A DNA stretch of 59,205 nt from Curtobacterium oceanosedimentum (GTDB taxonomy: Bacteria > Actinomycetota > Actinomycetes > Actinomycetales > Microbacteriaceae): assembly GCF_020297365.1 (NCBI RefSeq), contig NZ_JAIXIG010000024.1, positions 1 through 59,205 on the forward strand. Reading direction: 5' to 3'. The position numbers and the translations under genes were made by a program. The notes below the pieces were generated by a model, which saw only the letters and a list, made by a program, of their open reading frames with translations, had not been told where the DNA came from and did not search any database. This document shows positions 44,351 through 52,497 of the stretch, piece after piece; the stretch's first letter is position 1, and each line of letters begins with the position of its first letter.

Positions 44351-44665
44351 TCAGCGCCGCCGGCCGATCCGCGCCGCGTGGTCGTCCATCGACAGCACCG
44401 CGCCGGTGCGGGCGTCGATCTCGCGCAGGAACGCGGCGCCCTCCGGCTCGAGGTCGTCGTCCGGTGCCGGCTCGACCGCCAGCGCGACCGCGGGGGCGAG
44501 CAGGACCTCGACGGTGGTCGCACAGCCGAACTCGTCGCTCGTCGGCACCGAGACGACGTCGCTCAGACGGCTCTGGTGCAGCGCTGCCGCGTAGCGGATC
44601 ACGGCGTCGGCCACCGCATCGCTCGTGAGGATGCGGACCGTGCCCGCGTAGTTCACGTACTTCAC
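44351..44665 (-). CDS. Unknown small acidic protein, paralogue of 43993-44331
   Basis: 104 residues from GTG at 44665 (GGGAG upstream). It shares with its facing neighbour the N-terminal ILT-S/T-D-x-VADAVI-x-YAAAL block, the middle TVEVLLAPAVALAVEPAPDD and an acidic C-terminal half, here ending AARIGRRR. The two stops are 19 bp apart on opposite strands, as if one copy had been inverted. Function unknown. Confidence 0.72.
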   Translation of the reverse strand: MKYVNYAGTVRILTSDAVADAVIRYAAALHQSRLSDVVSVPTSDEFGCATTVEVLLAPAVALAVEPAPDDDLEPEGAAFLREIDARTGAVLSMDDHAARIGRRR

Positions 44666-44904
44666 GACGGCTCCCGACCGGCCGGGGGAACCGCCGAGAT
44701 GACGACCCCCTGGTCCCGTCGGACGATAGGCGGCGGTCGCTGCGCGGCTCACATGTTCGGCGACGACCGCTGTCCAGGAGGCGTCGATCGCACGGCCTCG
44801 TACTCGACGCAGCCGCGGCTGGACGGACGCCCAGTGCGTGTCGCCGACCATCGTGGTGGTCAGAGCCGACCACCGGGTCGGACGCAGCGACGACAGGGAG
44901 TGCC

Positions 44905-45738
44905 ATGACCGACCAGCAGCAGCCCCCGGGCAGCGACCACGAGCTCAGCCCGCAGGCCGACCACGGCGAGCAGTCGTACCGCGGATCCGGCAAGCTCACC
45001 GGCAAGCGTGCCGTCATCACCGGTGGCGACAGCGGCATCGGGAAGGCCGTCGCCATCGCCTTCGCCCGCGAGGGGGCCGACGTCCTGATCAGCTACCTCC
45101 CCGACGAGGAGGACGACGCGCAGGACACCAAGCGGTGGGTCGAGGACGCCGGCCGCACCGCGGTGCTGTTCCCCGGCGACCTCAGCGATCCCGCCTACTG
45201 CCGTTCGGTGATCGACCGCGCGGTCAGCGAGCTCGGCGGGCTCGACGTCCTGGTCAACAACGCCGCGTTCCAGATGAGCCACGAGACGCTCGAGGAGATC
45301 AGCGACGAGGAGTGGGACCACACCATCGCGACGAACCTCAGCGCCTACTTCCACCTCGTCAAGGCGGCGCTCCCCCACCTCGGTGCCGGGTCCTCGATCA
45401 TCGGGTCGAGTTCGATCAACTCGGACAACCCGAAGCCGACGCTGGCCCCGTACGACGTCACCAAGGCCGGCGTCGCGAACCTGTCCGCCGCCCTCGCCCA
45501 GCTGCTCGGCAGCCGCGGGGTCCGGGTGAACAGCGTGGCGCCCGGTCCGATCTGGACGCCGCTCATCCCGTCGACGATGCCGTCGGAGGAGGTCGAACAG
45601 TTCGGCAAGCAGACGCCGCTCGGCCGCGCCGGGCAGCCGGCCGAACTGGCCCCCGTCTACGTCCTGCTCGCCAGCGACGACGGCAGCTACGTCTCCGGCG
45701 CGCGCGTCGCCGTCACCGGCGGGACGCCGATCCTCTGA
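44905..45738 (+). CDS. SDR oxidoreductase of the stress-associated YghA/YhxC type
   Basis: 277 residues; AGGGAG precedes the ATG. An N-terminal tail of about 25 residues (QQQPPGSDHELSPQADHGEQ) leads to AVITGGDSGIGKAVAIAFAR; NNAAFQM and the active site APYDVTKAGVANLS follow, with SVAPGPIWTPLIPSTMP as the usual C-terminal loop. Close relative of the protein at 40147. Likely NAD(P)-dependent aldehyde/ketone reductase in stress; substrate unknown. Palindrome D follows 12 nt after the stop. Confidence 0.9.
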   Translation: MTDQQQPPGSDHELSPQADHGEQSYRGSGKLTGKRAVITGGDSGIGKAVAIAFAREGADVLISYLPDEEDDAQDTKRWVEDAGRTAVLFPGDLSDPAYCRSVIDRAVSELGGLDVLVNNAAFQMSHETLEEISDEEWDHTIATNLSAYFHLVKAALPHLGAGSSIIGSSSINSDNPKPTLAPYDVTKAGVANLSAALAQLLGSRGVRVNSVAPGPIWTPLIPSTMPSEEVEQFGKQTPLGRAGQPAELAPVYVLLASDDGSYVSGARVAVTGGTPIL

Positions 45739-45750
45739 CCGCACCCGACG

Positions 45751-45797
45751 ACGGACGGGAGGCCCGGTGCACGTCGTGCGCCGGGCCTCCCGTCCGT
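45751..45797. repeat. GGACGGGAGGC palindrome, copy D
   Basis: 17-nt perfect arms (45751-45767 and 45781-45797), extended inward by one wobble and GCAC/GTGC around a 3-nt loop. It starts 12 nt after the SDR stop, consistent with a terminator. Confidence 0.85.
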
Positions 45798-45854
45798 CCG
45801 CGGGGTGCGTCCCTCCTGAGTCCCCACCCACCGCGCGGAGCCTACGGTCAGGGC

Positions 45855-46352
45855 ATGTCCACGCGAGCGAAGACCGTCACGGCGCTGCTCGGCGCCGCCA
45901 CCCTGGCCCTCATGCTGACCGCCTGCGACCCCGGTGGGGCGCAGAACATCAACCCCGTCGGCAAGGTGCCCGGCTCCGAGGAGAAGTCGCAGGCGGCGCA
46001 GTGCGACGTCGCCTCGAGCGCCGTCGTCGACATGATCGACGAGGCCGTCGGCTCGCACGACACCACGGAGTTCGCGAACGTCCAGGAGGGCGACGGCGGG
46101 TGGTACCTCGGTGCCGCGATCGTCCCCGCCGACAGCAACGACTCGAACGACGACGAGGTCACGATCTGGGCGACCACCGCCGACCCGACGTCCGAGGACT
46201 TCGACGGCCCGCTGTACGCGGTGAACGACGTCGCGAAGACCGCCGTGGCCGACGAGTCGACGACGACCTCGGACGCACCGTCGCCCTTCGCCGACGACTC
46301 CGAGGCCGCCCAGCAGGTCGAGAGCTGCGTCGTGGAGGCGTCCGACCGCTGA
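45855..46352 (+). CDS. Small secreted lipoprotein, unknown
   Basis: 165 residues. Signal peptide with lipobox LMLTAC (Cys24), then a polar acidic domain with CDVASSAVVDMIDEAVGSHD and a further Cys near the end (ESCVVEASDR) that may form a disulfide. GGWYLGAAIVPADSNDSNDD resembles the strand pattern of small actinobacterial lipoproteins of unknown role. TACGGT is exactly 6 nt before the ATG, a probable leaderless promoter. Outer face of the membrane. Confidence 0.8.
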   Translation: MSTRAKTVTALLGAATLALMLTACDPGGAQNINPVGKVPGSEEKSQAAQCDVASSAVVDMIDEAVGSHDTTEFANVQEGDGGWYLGAAIVPADSNDSNDDEVTIWATTADPTSEDFDGPLYAVNDVAKTAVADESTTTSDAPSPFADDSEAAQQVESCVVEASDR

Positions 46353-46362
46353 GGCTCCGGGT

Positions 46363-46446
46363 CAGCGCTGTCGGTCCCGGTCGTGGAGCAGCGCTGACCC
46401 TCCCGGCGGTGGGTCAGCGCTGACCTCCCGCGGTGGGTCAGCGCTG
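46363..46446. repeat. Four CAGCGCTG palindromes in the gap between converging genes
   Basis: CAGCGCTG occurs at 46363, 46389, 46415 and 46439, spaced 26, 26 and 24 bp; three copies are followed by A, and the last two sit in GGTGGGTCAGCGCTGA. The last one contains the stop codon of the surface-protein gene. Possible protein-binding array or paired-hairpin terminator. Confidence 0.7.
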
Positions 46447-48171
46447 ATGGTCCCTACGGTTTCGGCGGAGACCGAGCGCGGCGCCCGACGCCAGCAGCCC
46501 GACGGCCAGCACGGCGAGCGGACCGGGGTCGTACCCGGTGAACGCGAGGGAACCTCCGTCGGCCGCCTCACCGTCGGACGCTCCCGGGTCGCCGGCGTCG
46601 ATCGGCCCGGTCCCGCCGTCGCCGACCTGCCCGCCACCGCCGGACCCGCCGGACGGGGGCGGTGGCGTGCTGCCGCCGTCGCCCGGCGGTGTCCCGCCCG
46701 TCCCGGGGTCGCCAGGTGGCGTGCTCGGGTCTCCCCCACCGGGGTTGCCGTCCCCGCCGCCCGGCGTCTCGGTCGCGGTGTTCACGATCGTGCACACGAC
46801 GTCGTCGCCGTCCGAGACGGACACGACGGCGTCGGCCACCGGGGCCCCCGTGCAGGCCCAGTCACCGGACTCGTAGCCGTCCGGTCCGTCCGACTCGCTC
46901 AGCTGGTAGTCCCCCGCCGGCACCGTCTGGTCGGTCACGGCATCGCTGCCGGAACGACCGCTGACCGTCGCCGGACCGGTCGCGGTGAGCGTCCAGTCGT
47001 CGGGGGCTGCGTCACCGCCGACGACCCGCTTCACCAGTGTGAGCGATCCCTCCGCCACGGTCGTCGACAGGCAGGACACGGTGGTCGAGAAGGGGAACGA
47101 GTGGATCTCCAGGGGCAGCGGGCCCGGTGCGGAGGCGACGCCGTGCGTGAAGGACGCCGCGATGACGTTGCCCTCGATGTTCTGGGTGACGTCCCACCGG
47201 ACGTCGGCGCGCGGGGCGTAGATCGTGCCCTCGAGCACGTCGGCGCCGGTCACGTGGACGCTCGTGGCCTCCGGGAAGTTCCAGAGCACGAAGGGGGCGT
47301 TCGCGCTCGTCAGGTTGGCCAGGTTCGGGATCGTCCCGTCGAAGGACGAACCGGTGACGTTGACGACGAGCGGCGACGACGGGTCGGGCAGGCCGCGGAA
47401 GGTCAGCAGGTCGAGCGCGTCGAGGTCGGTCCCGGGCACGGTGAGGACGTTGGTGGCGCCCGGACGGACGTCGACGAACGCGGCGGTGCCCTGCGGTACC
47501 GGTGACGCCACCGGAGCGCCCGACGCGTCCTGCAGCTCGGTGGTCGTGGGGCACGTCCCGATGTCCGTCGAGAGCGACCGGTAGCGGGCGAAGGACGCCG
47601 TGAAGTCGAGCACTGCGGGGTCCGCCAGCACCGGGACGTCGGCCGCCGGTTGCTGTACGGTCCCCTCGATGCGGGGCACGGTCTCCGCCGTCGTGCCCTC
47701 GGGAGCGAGCCGGTAGTTGATCGTCGCCCCGTTCTGGTCGGTGTCGAAGGCGTCGTACGTCGTGGTGTCCCCGACGTGGGTGTACCCACCGTTCAGCACG
47801 CGGAGCACCGACGACTGGTCAGCGGGGAACCGGATCCCGCCGCCGACGTACAGGAAGGTCGGCCGGTCGTCGCCCGGTAGCGTCAGCGCGTCCGGCGGCG
47901 TGTTGCCGGCGCCGACGTTGTAGCTGGTCGCGAAGCCCAGGTCGCCGCCGGCCGCGAGGGTGCCCTCGGACTCGTCGGCAGCGAGCTGGACGTCGCCCTC
48001 GACGAACACCAGGAACCCCTGGTTCGCCGGGTGGCCGTCGACCGGCACCGAGACCGGGTTGACCGGCGCGACGTCGGCGGCCGTCGCCGGCGCCGAGGCG
48101 AACAGGGCGGCTGGCACCGCGAGCGCGGCGACCCCCGCGATCGCGCAGCGGCGGAACACGCTTCGGTTCAT
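46438..48171 (-). CDS. Sortase-anchored surface protein with choice-of-anchor A domain
   Basis: 577 residues. Sec signal (about 1-32, ending ASAPATAAD), a choice-of-anchor A type domain (FLVFVEGDVQLAADESEGTL, GGDLGFATSYNVG, later TGADVLEGTIYAPRADVRWD), then a prealbumin-like module (GSLTLVKRVVGGDAAPDDWT), a Pro/Gly-rich wall-spanning stretch and a sorting signal: LAFTG, a membrane helix, and RRNRRD. LAxTG is the class E sortase motif. Its ATG overlaps the aspD stop by ATGA, an unexpected coupling. Ligand or role unknown. Confidence 0.85.
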   Translation of the reverse strand: MNRSVFRRCAIAGVAALAVPAALFASAPATAADVAPVNPVSVPVDGHPANQGFLVFVEGDVQLAADESEGTLAAGGDLGFATSYNVGAGNTPPDALTLPGDDRPTFLYVGGGIRFPADQSSVLRVLNGGYTHVGDTTTYDAFDTDQNGATINYRLAPEGTTAETVPRIEGTVQQPAADVPVLADPAVLDFTASFARYRSLSTDIGTCPTTTELQDASGAPVASPVPQGTAAFVDVRPGATNVLTVPGTDLDALDLLTFRGLPDPSSPLVVNVTGSSFDGTIPNLANLTSANAPFVLWNFPEATSVHVTGADVLEGTIYAPRADVRWDVTQNIEGNVIAASFTHGVASAPGPLPLEIHSFPFSTTVSCLSTTVAEGSLTLVKRVVGGDAAPDDWTLTATGPATVSGRSGSDAVTDQTVPAGDYQLSESDGPDGYESGDWACTGAPVADAVVSVSDGDDVVCTIVNTATETPGGGDGNPGGGDPSTPPGDPGTGGTPPGDGGSTPPPPSGGSGGGGQVGDGGTGPIDAGDPGASDGEAADGGSLAFTGYDPGPLAVLAVGLLASGAALGLRRNRRDHQR

Positions 48172-49826
48172 CGTGCTGTCTCCTGGTCGACGTCGGTCCC
48201 CTGCTCGGCCCGCCACTCGTCGAAGTACTGCTTGCCGATGGCGCGCATACTCCGCCCGATCTGCGTGTAGTCCTCGTCCCGCAGGTTGGCGAGGGACACC
48301 CGGACGGACCACTCCGGACCGTCGAACCCGCCGCCGTTCAGCAGGATGATGCCCGTCTGGTCGGCGAGCCGGAACAGGATGTCGGTCGGTTCGTAGTGCT
48401 CGCGCAGGAACGCGCCGATCCCCGGACCGCGCAGGCGCTCGGCGTAGGCGAGCACGTCGAGCTCCACGTAGTACCCGACGCGGTCGACGTCCTCGGGCAG
48501 GGTGACCTGCATGCCGTCGAGCAGCAGCTGCAGGCGCCGTCGGATGAGTGCCTGTGCCTCGCGCTTGTAGTGCCCGGTCTCGTCGAGCACGGCGTACGCT
48601 GCGAAGAGCAGCATCTGGCACTGCTGCGGCAGCGAGAGCCCGGCGGTGTGGTTCAGCGCGACGGACCGGCTGTCCGCCACCAGCCGGTCGACGAACCGGA
48701 TGTCCCTGGGGTGCAGCGACAGCGACCCGTAGCGGGCGTCGAGCGCTCGGAGGTCCTCCTCGGGCAGGGCCGCGAGCCGGTCGTCGAAGACGTTGTCCTG
48801 GTTCACCGCGACGACGCCGAGACGCCATCCGGTCGCGCCGAAGTACTTCGAGAACGAGTAGACGCCGATGGTGTTCCTCGGGACGACGGACATCAGGGAG
48901 CGGAAGCCGTCGATGAACGTGCCGTACACGTCGTCGGTGATGATCGTGAGCTCCGGGTTGTCCGTCGCGACGACGTCCGCGATCGCGTCGAGCGTCTCCT
49001 GCGCGATGCGGACCGAGGGCGGGTTGGTCGGGTTGACGACGAACAGGGCCCTGATGGAGGGGTCACGGAGACGGTCGATCTCCTCGGGCGGGTACTGCCA
49101 GGTGTGCACACCGTCGTCGTCCACGGTGCTGGCGTGCAGGTGCACCTGCTCGAGCGCGTAGTCCTCCAGCGCCGGGATCTCGAGGTACGGGGTGAAGATC
49201 GGCGTCATCAACGCGATCCGGTCGCCGCGGTGCACGAGCCGGTTCTCCAGCAGGGTGTCGAAGACGTAGCACATGGCGGCGGTGCCGCCCTCGACCGCGA
49301 AGAGGTCGTACGGCGCCGCGGGCGGCTGTCCGTCGCACATCTCCTGCACGAGGTACTCGTGGACGATCTGCTCGGCGTGGTGCAGCATCCGGTCCGGCTC
49401 CGGGTAGTGGTCGCCGATGACCGAGTCGGCGAGTTCCCACACGAACGAGTCGGGCGAGAACCCGAGGTCGTCGACGCCGTGCCGGAGCACCCGGCGGAGC
49501 AGGTCGACGCCCGGTTCACCCTCGTGCTCGGTCAGCCAGGACCCGAAGCGTTCGGCGATGCCGTCCTTCTGCGGGACGCCGACCAGCTCGTGGTCCCACT
49601 CCCGGTTCTCGCGCGACACGGTGAGGGCGAACTGTCCGAGCGCGAAGAACGCCTCGCGCGGGGTCGGCGCGATGAAGTTCGGGTTGCCGCGACCCGCGTT
49701 GAGCATCTGGAACGCGGTGCGCGCCTCGTGCTCGCCGGCGATGCGCTGGAGCTCGGCCTTCAGCTCGAACGGGGAAGGTTGCTGCAACCGCGCGATCTCC
49801 TCGCGGGACACGCTGGCGACGGGCAT
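48168..49826 (-). CDS. aspD: Aspartate 4-decarboxylase / aminotransferase
   Basis: 552 residues, PLP fold type I. Converts L-aspartate to L-alanine and CO2, with side transaminase activity. GRGNPNFIAPTPREAFFALG, DLFAVEGGTAAMCYVF, NPTNPPSVRIAQETLDAI and YSFSKYFGATGWRLGVVAVN (PLP Lys) identify the AspD group, which is longer than ordinary aminotransferases. The ATG is 17 bp after the aspT stop. With AspT it forms a cycle: aspartate enters, decarboxylation consumes a proton, alanine leaves, giving a proton motive force and pH protection. Confidence 0.93.
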   Translation of the reverse strand: MPVASVSREEIARLQQPSPFELKAELQRIAGEHEARTAFQMLNAGRGNPNFIAPTPREAFFALGQFALTVSRENREWDHELVGVPQKDGIAERFGSWLTEHEGEPGVDLLRRVLRHGVDDLGFSPDSFVWELADSVIGDHYPEPDRMLHHAEQIVHEYLVQEMCDGQPPAAPYDLFAVEGGTAAMCYVFDTLLENRLVHRGDRIALMTPIFTPYLEIPALEDYALEQVHLHASTVDDDGVHTWQYPPEEIDRLRDPSIRALFVVNPTNPPSVRIAQETLDAIADVVATDNPELTIITDDVYGTFIDGFRSLMSVVPRNTIGVYSFSKYFGATGWRLGVVAVNQDNVFDDRLAALPEEDLRALDARYGSLSLHPRDIRFVDRLVADSRSVALNHTAGLSLPQQCQMLLFAAYAVLDETGHYKREAQALIRRRLQLLLDGMQVTLPEDVDRVGYYVELDVLAYAERLRGPGIGAFLREHYEPTDILFRLADQTGIILLNGGGFDGPEWSVRVSLANLRDEDYTQIGRSMRAIGKQYFDEWRAEQGTDVDQETAR

Positions 49827-49843
49827 GTGGACTCCTTGGACGG

Positions 49844-51550
49844 TCAGTGGGCGGTGATCGCGACGACGACGGCGCCGCCGATGCTGAGGACGATGTTCCC
49901 GATCGCGTACGGGACGGTGAAGCCGAGCAGGGGCACGGTGCTCTTCGCCGTCTCCTGCAGGGACCCGACCGCCGCCGTGGTGGTCTGGGCGCCGGTGAGC
50001 ATGCCGAGGATGAGGACGGGGTGCGTCCTCCGGAAGCAGAAGCGTCCGACGAAGGTCATGACGACGAGTGGGACGAGGGTGACGACCACGCCCGCGACGA
50101 GCAGCTGCACGCCGTACTGCGCCAGGCCGTCGACGAATCCCGGACCCGCGTCGATGCCGACGACGGCGACGAAGAGTGTCAGTCCGACGGTCTCGAAGAA
50201 CCACTGCGCTCCCGGCGGGACGTGCCCGAACGTCGGGCTCTTCGACCGCCGCCACCCCAGCAGGAGGCCGACGATCAGGGCGCCGACACTCGTCGTCAGC
50301 GACAGCGGGACGGTGCCGAGCGTGATCGAGGGGACGCCGACGACGGCACCGACGGTGATCCCGAGCGCCACGGTCACCATGTCGGTCTTCGGGTCGGTCC
50401 GCTCCGGGAACCCGACGTACCGGATGCCCTGCTCCAGCAACGGCAGCGGACCCTGCACCCGCAGCTCGTCGCCCGCGTGCAGCACGGTGTCCGACCCGAA
50501 CGGGATGGACTGGCCGCCGCGCGTGACGCGCTTCAGGAAGATCTCGCGGGCGCGACGGGTGCGGCGGAGCTGCTCGACCGTCCTGCCGACGACGGCCGTG
50601 TTCGTCACGACGACCGTCAGTTCCTCGATCGGGATGTCGAGCAGCGCCGGGTCGTCGACCTTCTCGGCGAACGAGGTCAGGTGGTCCTCGATGACGGCGG
50701 CGTGGTGCCCGGCGACCACGACGACGTCGCCAGGCGCGAGCGGCTGGTCCAGGTGCGGTTCCACGATCTCGTCCCCGTGGCGGACCCGGGCGATGAAGAC
50801 GCGCGACCCGACCCGGGCGTCCGAGGCGTCCTCGAACTCGCCCACGGTCTGGGCTCGGAACGCAGACGTCAGGCGGTACGCGCGCCGGACGACCTGCTGG
50901 TACGCGCTGTGGACGTCGGGGTTGTCGTCGTGCACGCCGAGCTGCTGTTCGAGCTCGTGCGCCGCTGCTGGCAGGTCCCGGATGCCGAGGAACCGCGGGG
51001 CCACGAGCGAGATGTAGAGCGCGGCCCCCACCGTGCCGAAGATGTAGGTGACCGCGTAGGCCACCGGGACGAGGTCACTCCACGCCTCGGCGGTCTCCGC
51101 GCGCACCGGCAGCCCGGCGATGGAGTCCTGCGCCACGCCGATGATCGACGACTGGGTCAGCCCGCCGCCGGCCAGTCCCGCGGCGAGACCCGGGTTGTAC
51201 CCGAGGATGCTGCTGATGGCGATGGTGGTGCCGAACCCGACCACGGCCAGCACGACCGCGAACACCGCCTGCGGCAGCCCGGAGCCCTTGAGCCCCGCGA
51301 CGAACTGCGGCCCGAGCTTGTACCCCAGGGCGAACAGGAAGACCAGGAAGAAGATCTGCTTCACGATCGGGTCGACCTGCAGGTCGTCACCGAGGACCGC
51401 GCCGATGACGACGCCCGCGAGCAGGGTCCCGGTCACCGCCCCGAGACCGATGCCGCGGTAGCTGAACCGTCCGACGAAGAAGCCGATCCCGAGCGCCAGG
51501 AACACGGCGATCTCCGGGTGCTCGATGATGGTGTCCCTGAACCACGACAT
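49844..51550 (-). CDS. aspT: Aspartate-alanine antiporter
   Basis: 568 residues. Two membrane halves of the AspT/YidE type (FFLVFLFALGYKLGPQFVAG and ETVGLTLFVAVVGIDAGPGF mark the two repeats) flank a cytoplasmic section with two RCK-C/TrkA-C-like domains (EPHLDQPLAPGDVVVVAGHH; VLHAGDELRVQGPLPLLEQG). It exchanges external aspartate for internal alanine. First gene of the aspT-aspD-surface protein operon. Palindrome E lies about 110 bp upstream of its ATG. Confidence 0.93.
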   Translation of the reverse strand: MSWFRDTIIEHPEIAVFLALGIGFFVGRFSYRGIGLGAVTGTLLAGVVIGAVLGDDLQVDPIVKQIFFLVFLFALGYKLGPQFVAGLKGSGLPQAVFAVVLAVVGFGTTIAISSILGYNPGLAAGLAGGGLTQSSIIGVAQDSIAGLPVRAETAEAWSDLVPVAYAVTYIFGTVGAALYISLVAPRFLGIRDLPAAAHELEQQLGVHDDNPDVHSAYQQVVRRAYRLTSAFRAQTVGEFEDASDARVGSRVFIARVRHGDEIVEPHLDQPLAPGDVVVVAGHHAAVIEDHLTSFAEKVDDPALLDIPIEELTVVVTNTAVVGRTVEQLRRTRRAREIFLKRVTRGGQSIPFGSDTVLHAGDELRVQGPLPLLEQGIRYVGFPERTDPKTDMVTVALGITVGAVVGVPSITLGTVPLSLTTSVGALIVGLLLGWRRSKSPTFGHVPPGAQWFFETVGLTLFVAVVGIDAGPGFVDGLAQYGVQLLVAGVVVTLVPLVVMTFVGRFCFRRTHPVLILGMLTGAQTTTAAVGSLQETAKSTVPLLGFTVPYAIGNIVLSIGGAVVVAITAH

Positions 51551-51660
51551 GCGGCCGCCTTCGCCCCCGGCACCCCTGATTGTGCCGACGGCGGACAGAC
51601 AACCACGCGCACACCGGTCGTTCCCAGGAACCTGTGTCCAGCAGTGGGGTCACCACCCGA

Positions 51661-51704
51661 CGGACGGGAGGCGCGGTGCGGCGCCGCCCCGTGCCTCCCG
51701 TCCG
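51661..51704. repeat. GGACGGGAGGC palindrome, copy E
   Basis: Arms CGGACGGGAGGC (51661-51672) and GCCTCCCGTCCG (51693-51704); the inner part is partly paired. It lies in the gap between the aspT start and the arsR-like gene end, so it is the only copy placed mainly upstream of a gene. Confidence 0.75.
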
Positions 51705-51727
51705 CAGCGGGGTCGCGCGCACGCAGA

Positions 51728-51767
51728 GAACGCCCCGATGAGGAGGGGGGATCCCATCGGGGCGTTC
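51728..51767 (-). terminator. Terminator hairpin after the ArsR-fusion gene
   Basis: Perfect 13-nt arms GAACGCCCCGATG (51728-51740) and complement (51755-51767) with a 14-nt loop; on the minus strand it begins 17 nt past the stop at 51784 and is followed by TCTCTG. Confidence 0.7.
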
Positions 51768-51783
51768 CGTTCGTGAGGCCGCG

Positions 51784-52452
51784 TCAGGCGGCGATGCGCT
51801 CGGCCAGCGCGGCGGCACGGGAGCGGAGGGCCGCGTACGTGTCCTCGTACGCCTCGGCCGTCCCCCGGCGTGCCGGGTTCGGGAGCGACCAGTGCAGGCT
51901 GCCGCGGTCGTCGATCGTCTCGTGCGCCTGGTCGCAGACGGTGACCACGAGGTCGCCGTCCGTCGCGACGTCGCGGAACGACCGGGGCACGTGGTGACCG
52001 AGGTCGAGGCCGTGCCGTTCGGCGACGGCGACGGCTCCCGGCGCGACGGCGACGGCGGGCCGGGTGCCGCCGGAGAGGGCGCGGACGTCGCTCACCTGGG
52101 ACCACACGCCCGCCGCCAGCGGGGAGCGTGACGAGTTGCCGGTGCAGACGAACAGCACCCGGGTGACGTCCCTGCCGACCGCGGGGACGCCGTGCGCGAG
52201 GCCGACCGGCTCGAGGTGCAGGTAGCTCCGGCGCCCGTCGCCGTCGGACCGGCGCCGGGTGACGAGGCCCGCCTGTTCGAGGACGCGGAGGTGGTGGGCG
52301 AGCAGCGGTGCGGAGATCCCGACGGCGCGCCGGACCTCGGTCGGGGTGGCGTCGGACGCGGCGAGCAGGTCGACGATCGCGAGCCGGGCGGCGTCGCCGA
52401 GGGCCGCGTGCTGCGCCGCACGTCGCTCGCGCTCCGGTTGCCGGTCGTTCAT
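51784..52452 (-). CDS. ArsR-type regulator fused to an arsenate-reductase-like phosphatase domain
   Basis: 222 residues. Residues 1 to about 90 are a winged helix of the ArsR type (ATPTEVRRAVGISAPLLAHH and LRVLEQAGLVTRRR), lacking any Cys. From about 95 on is a low-molecular-weight phosphatase fold with FVCTGNSSRSPLA (C-x5-R). The general-acid loop reads HWSLPNPARRG, with Asn where Asp is usual, so catalysis may be weakened and the domain may sense an oxyanion. A palindrome in front suggests autoregulation and control of chrA-arsC. Confidence 0.83.
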   Translation of the reverse strand: MNDRQPERERRAAQHAALGDAARLAIVDLLAASDATPTEVRRAVGISAPLLAHHLRVLEQAGLVTRRRSDGDGRRSYLHLEPVGLAHGVPAVGRDVTRVLFVCTGNSSRSPLAAGVWSQVSDVRALSGGTRPAVAVAPGAVAVAERHGLDLGHHVPRSFRDVATDGDLVVTVCDQAHETIDDRGSLHWSLPNPARRGTAEAYEDTYAALRSRAAALAERIAA

Positions 52453-52455
52453 CTG

Positions 52456-52471
52456 TTCAATGTTGACTGAA
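52456..52471. promoter_or_regulatory. Candidate ArsR operator
   Basis: TTCAATGTTGACTGAA: outer TTCA/TGAA and inner TCAA/TTGA inverted repeats, in the 45-bp gap between the divergent arsR-type and chrA genes. It is one of the few AT-rich spots around. It overlaps the likely -10 (AACATT, 6 nt before the arsR-type ATG). Confidence 0.5.
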
Positions 52472-52497
52472 CCATCGGCCGCCGTCAAGATGAGCCC

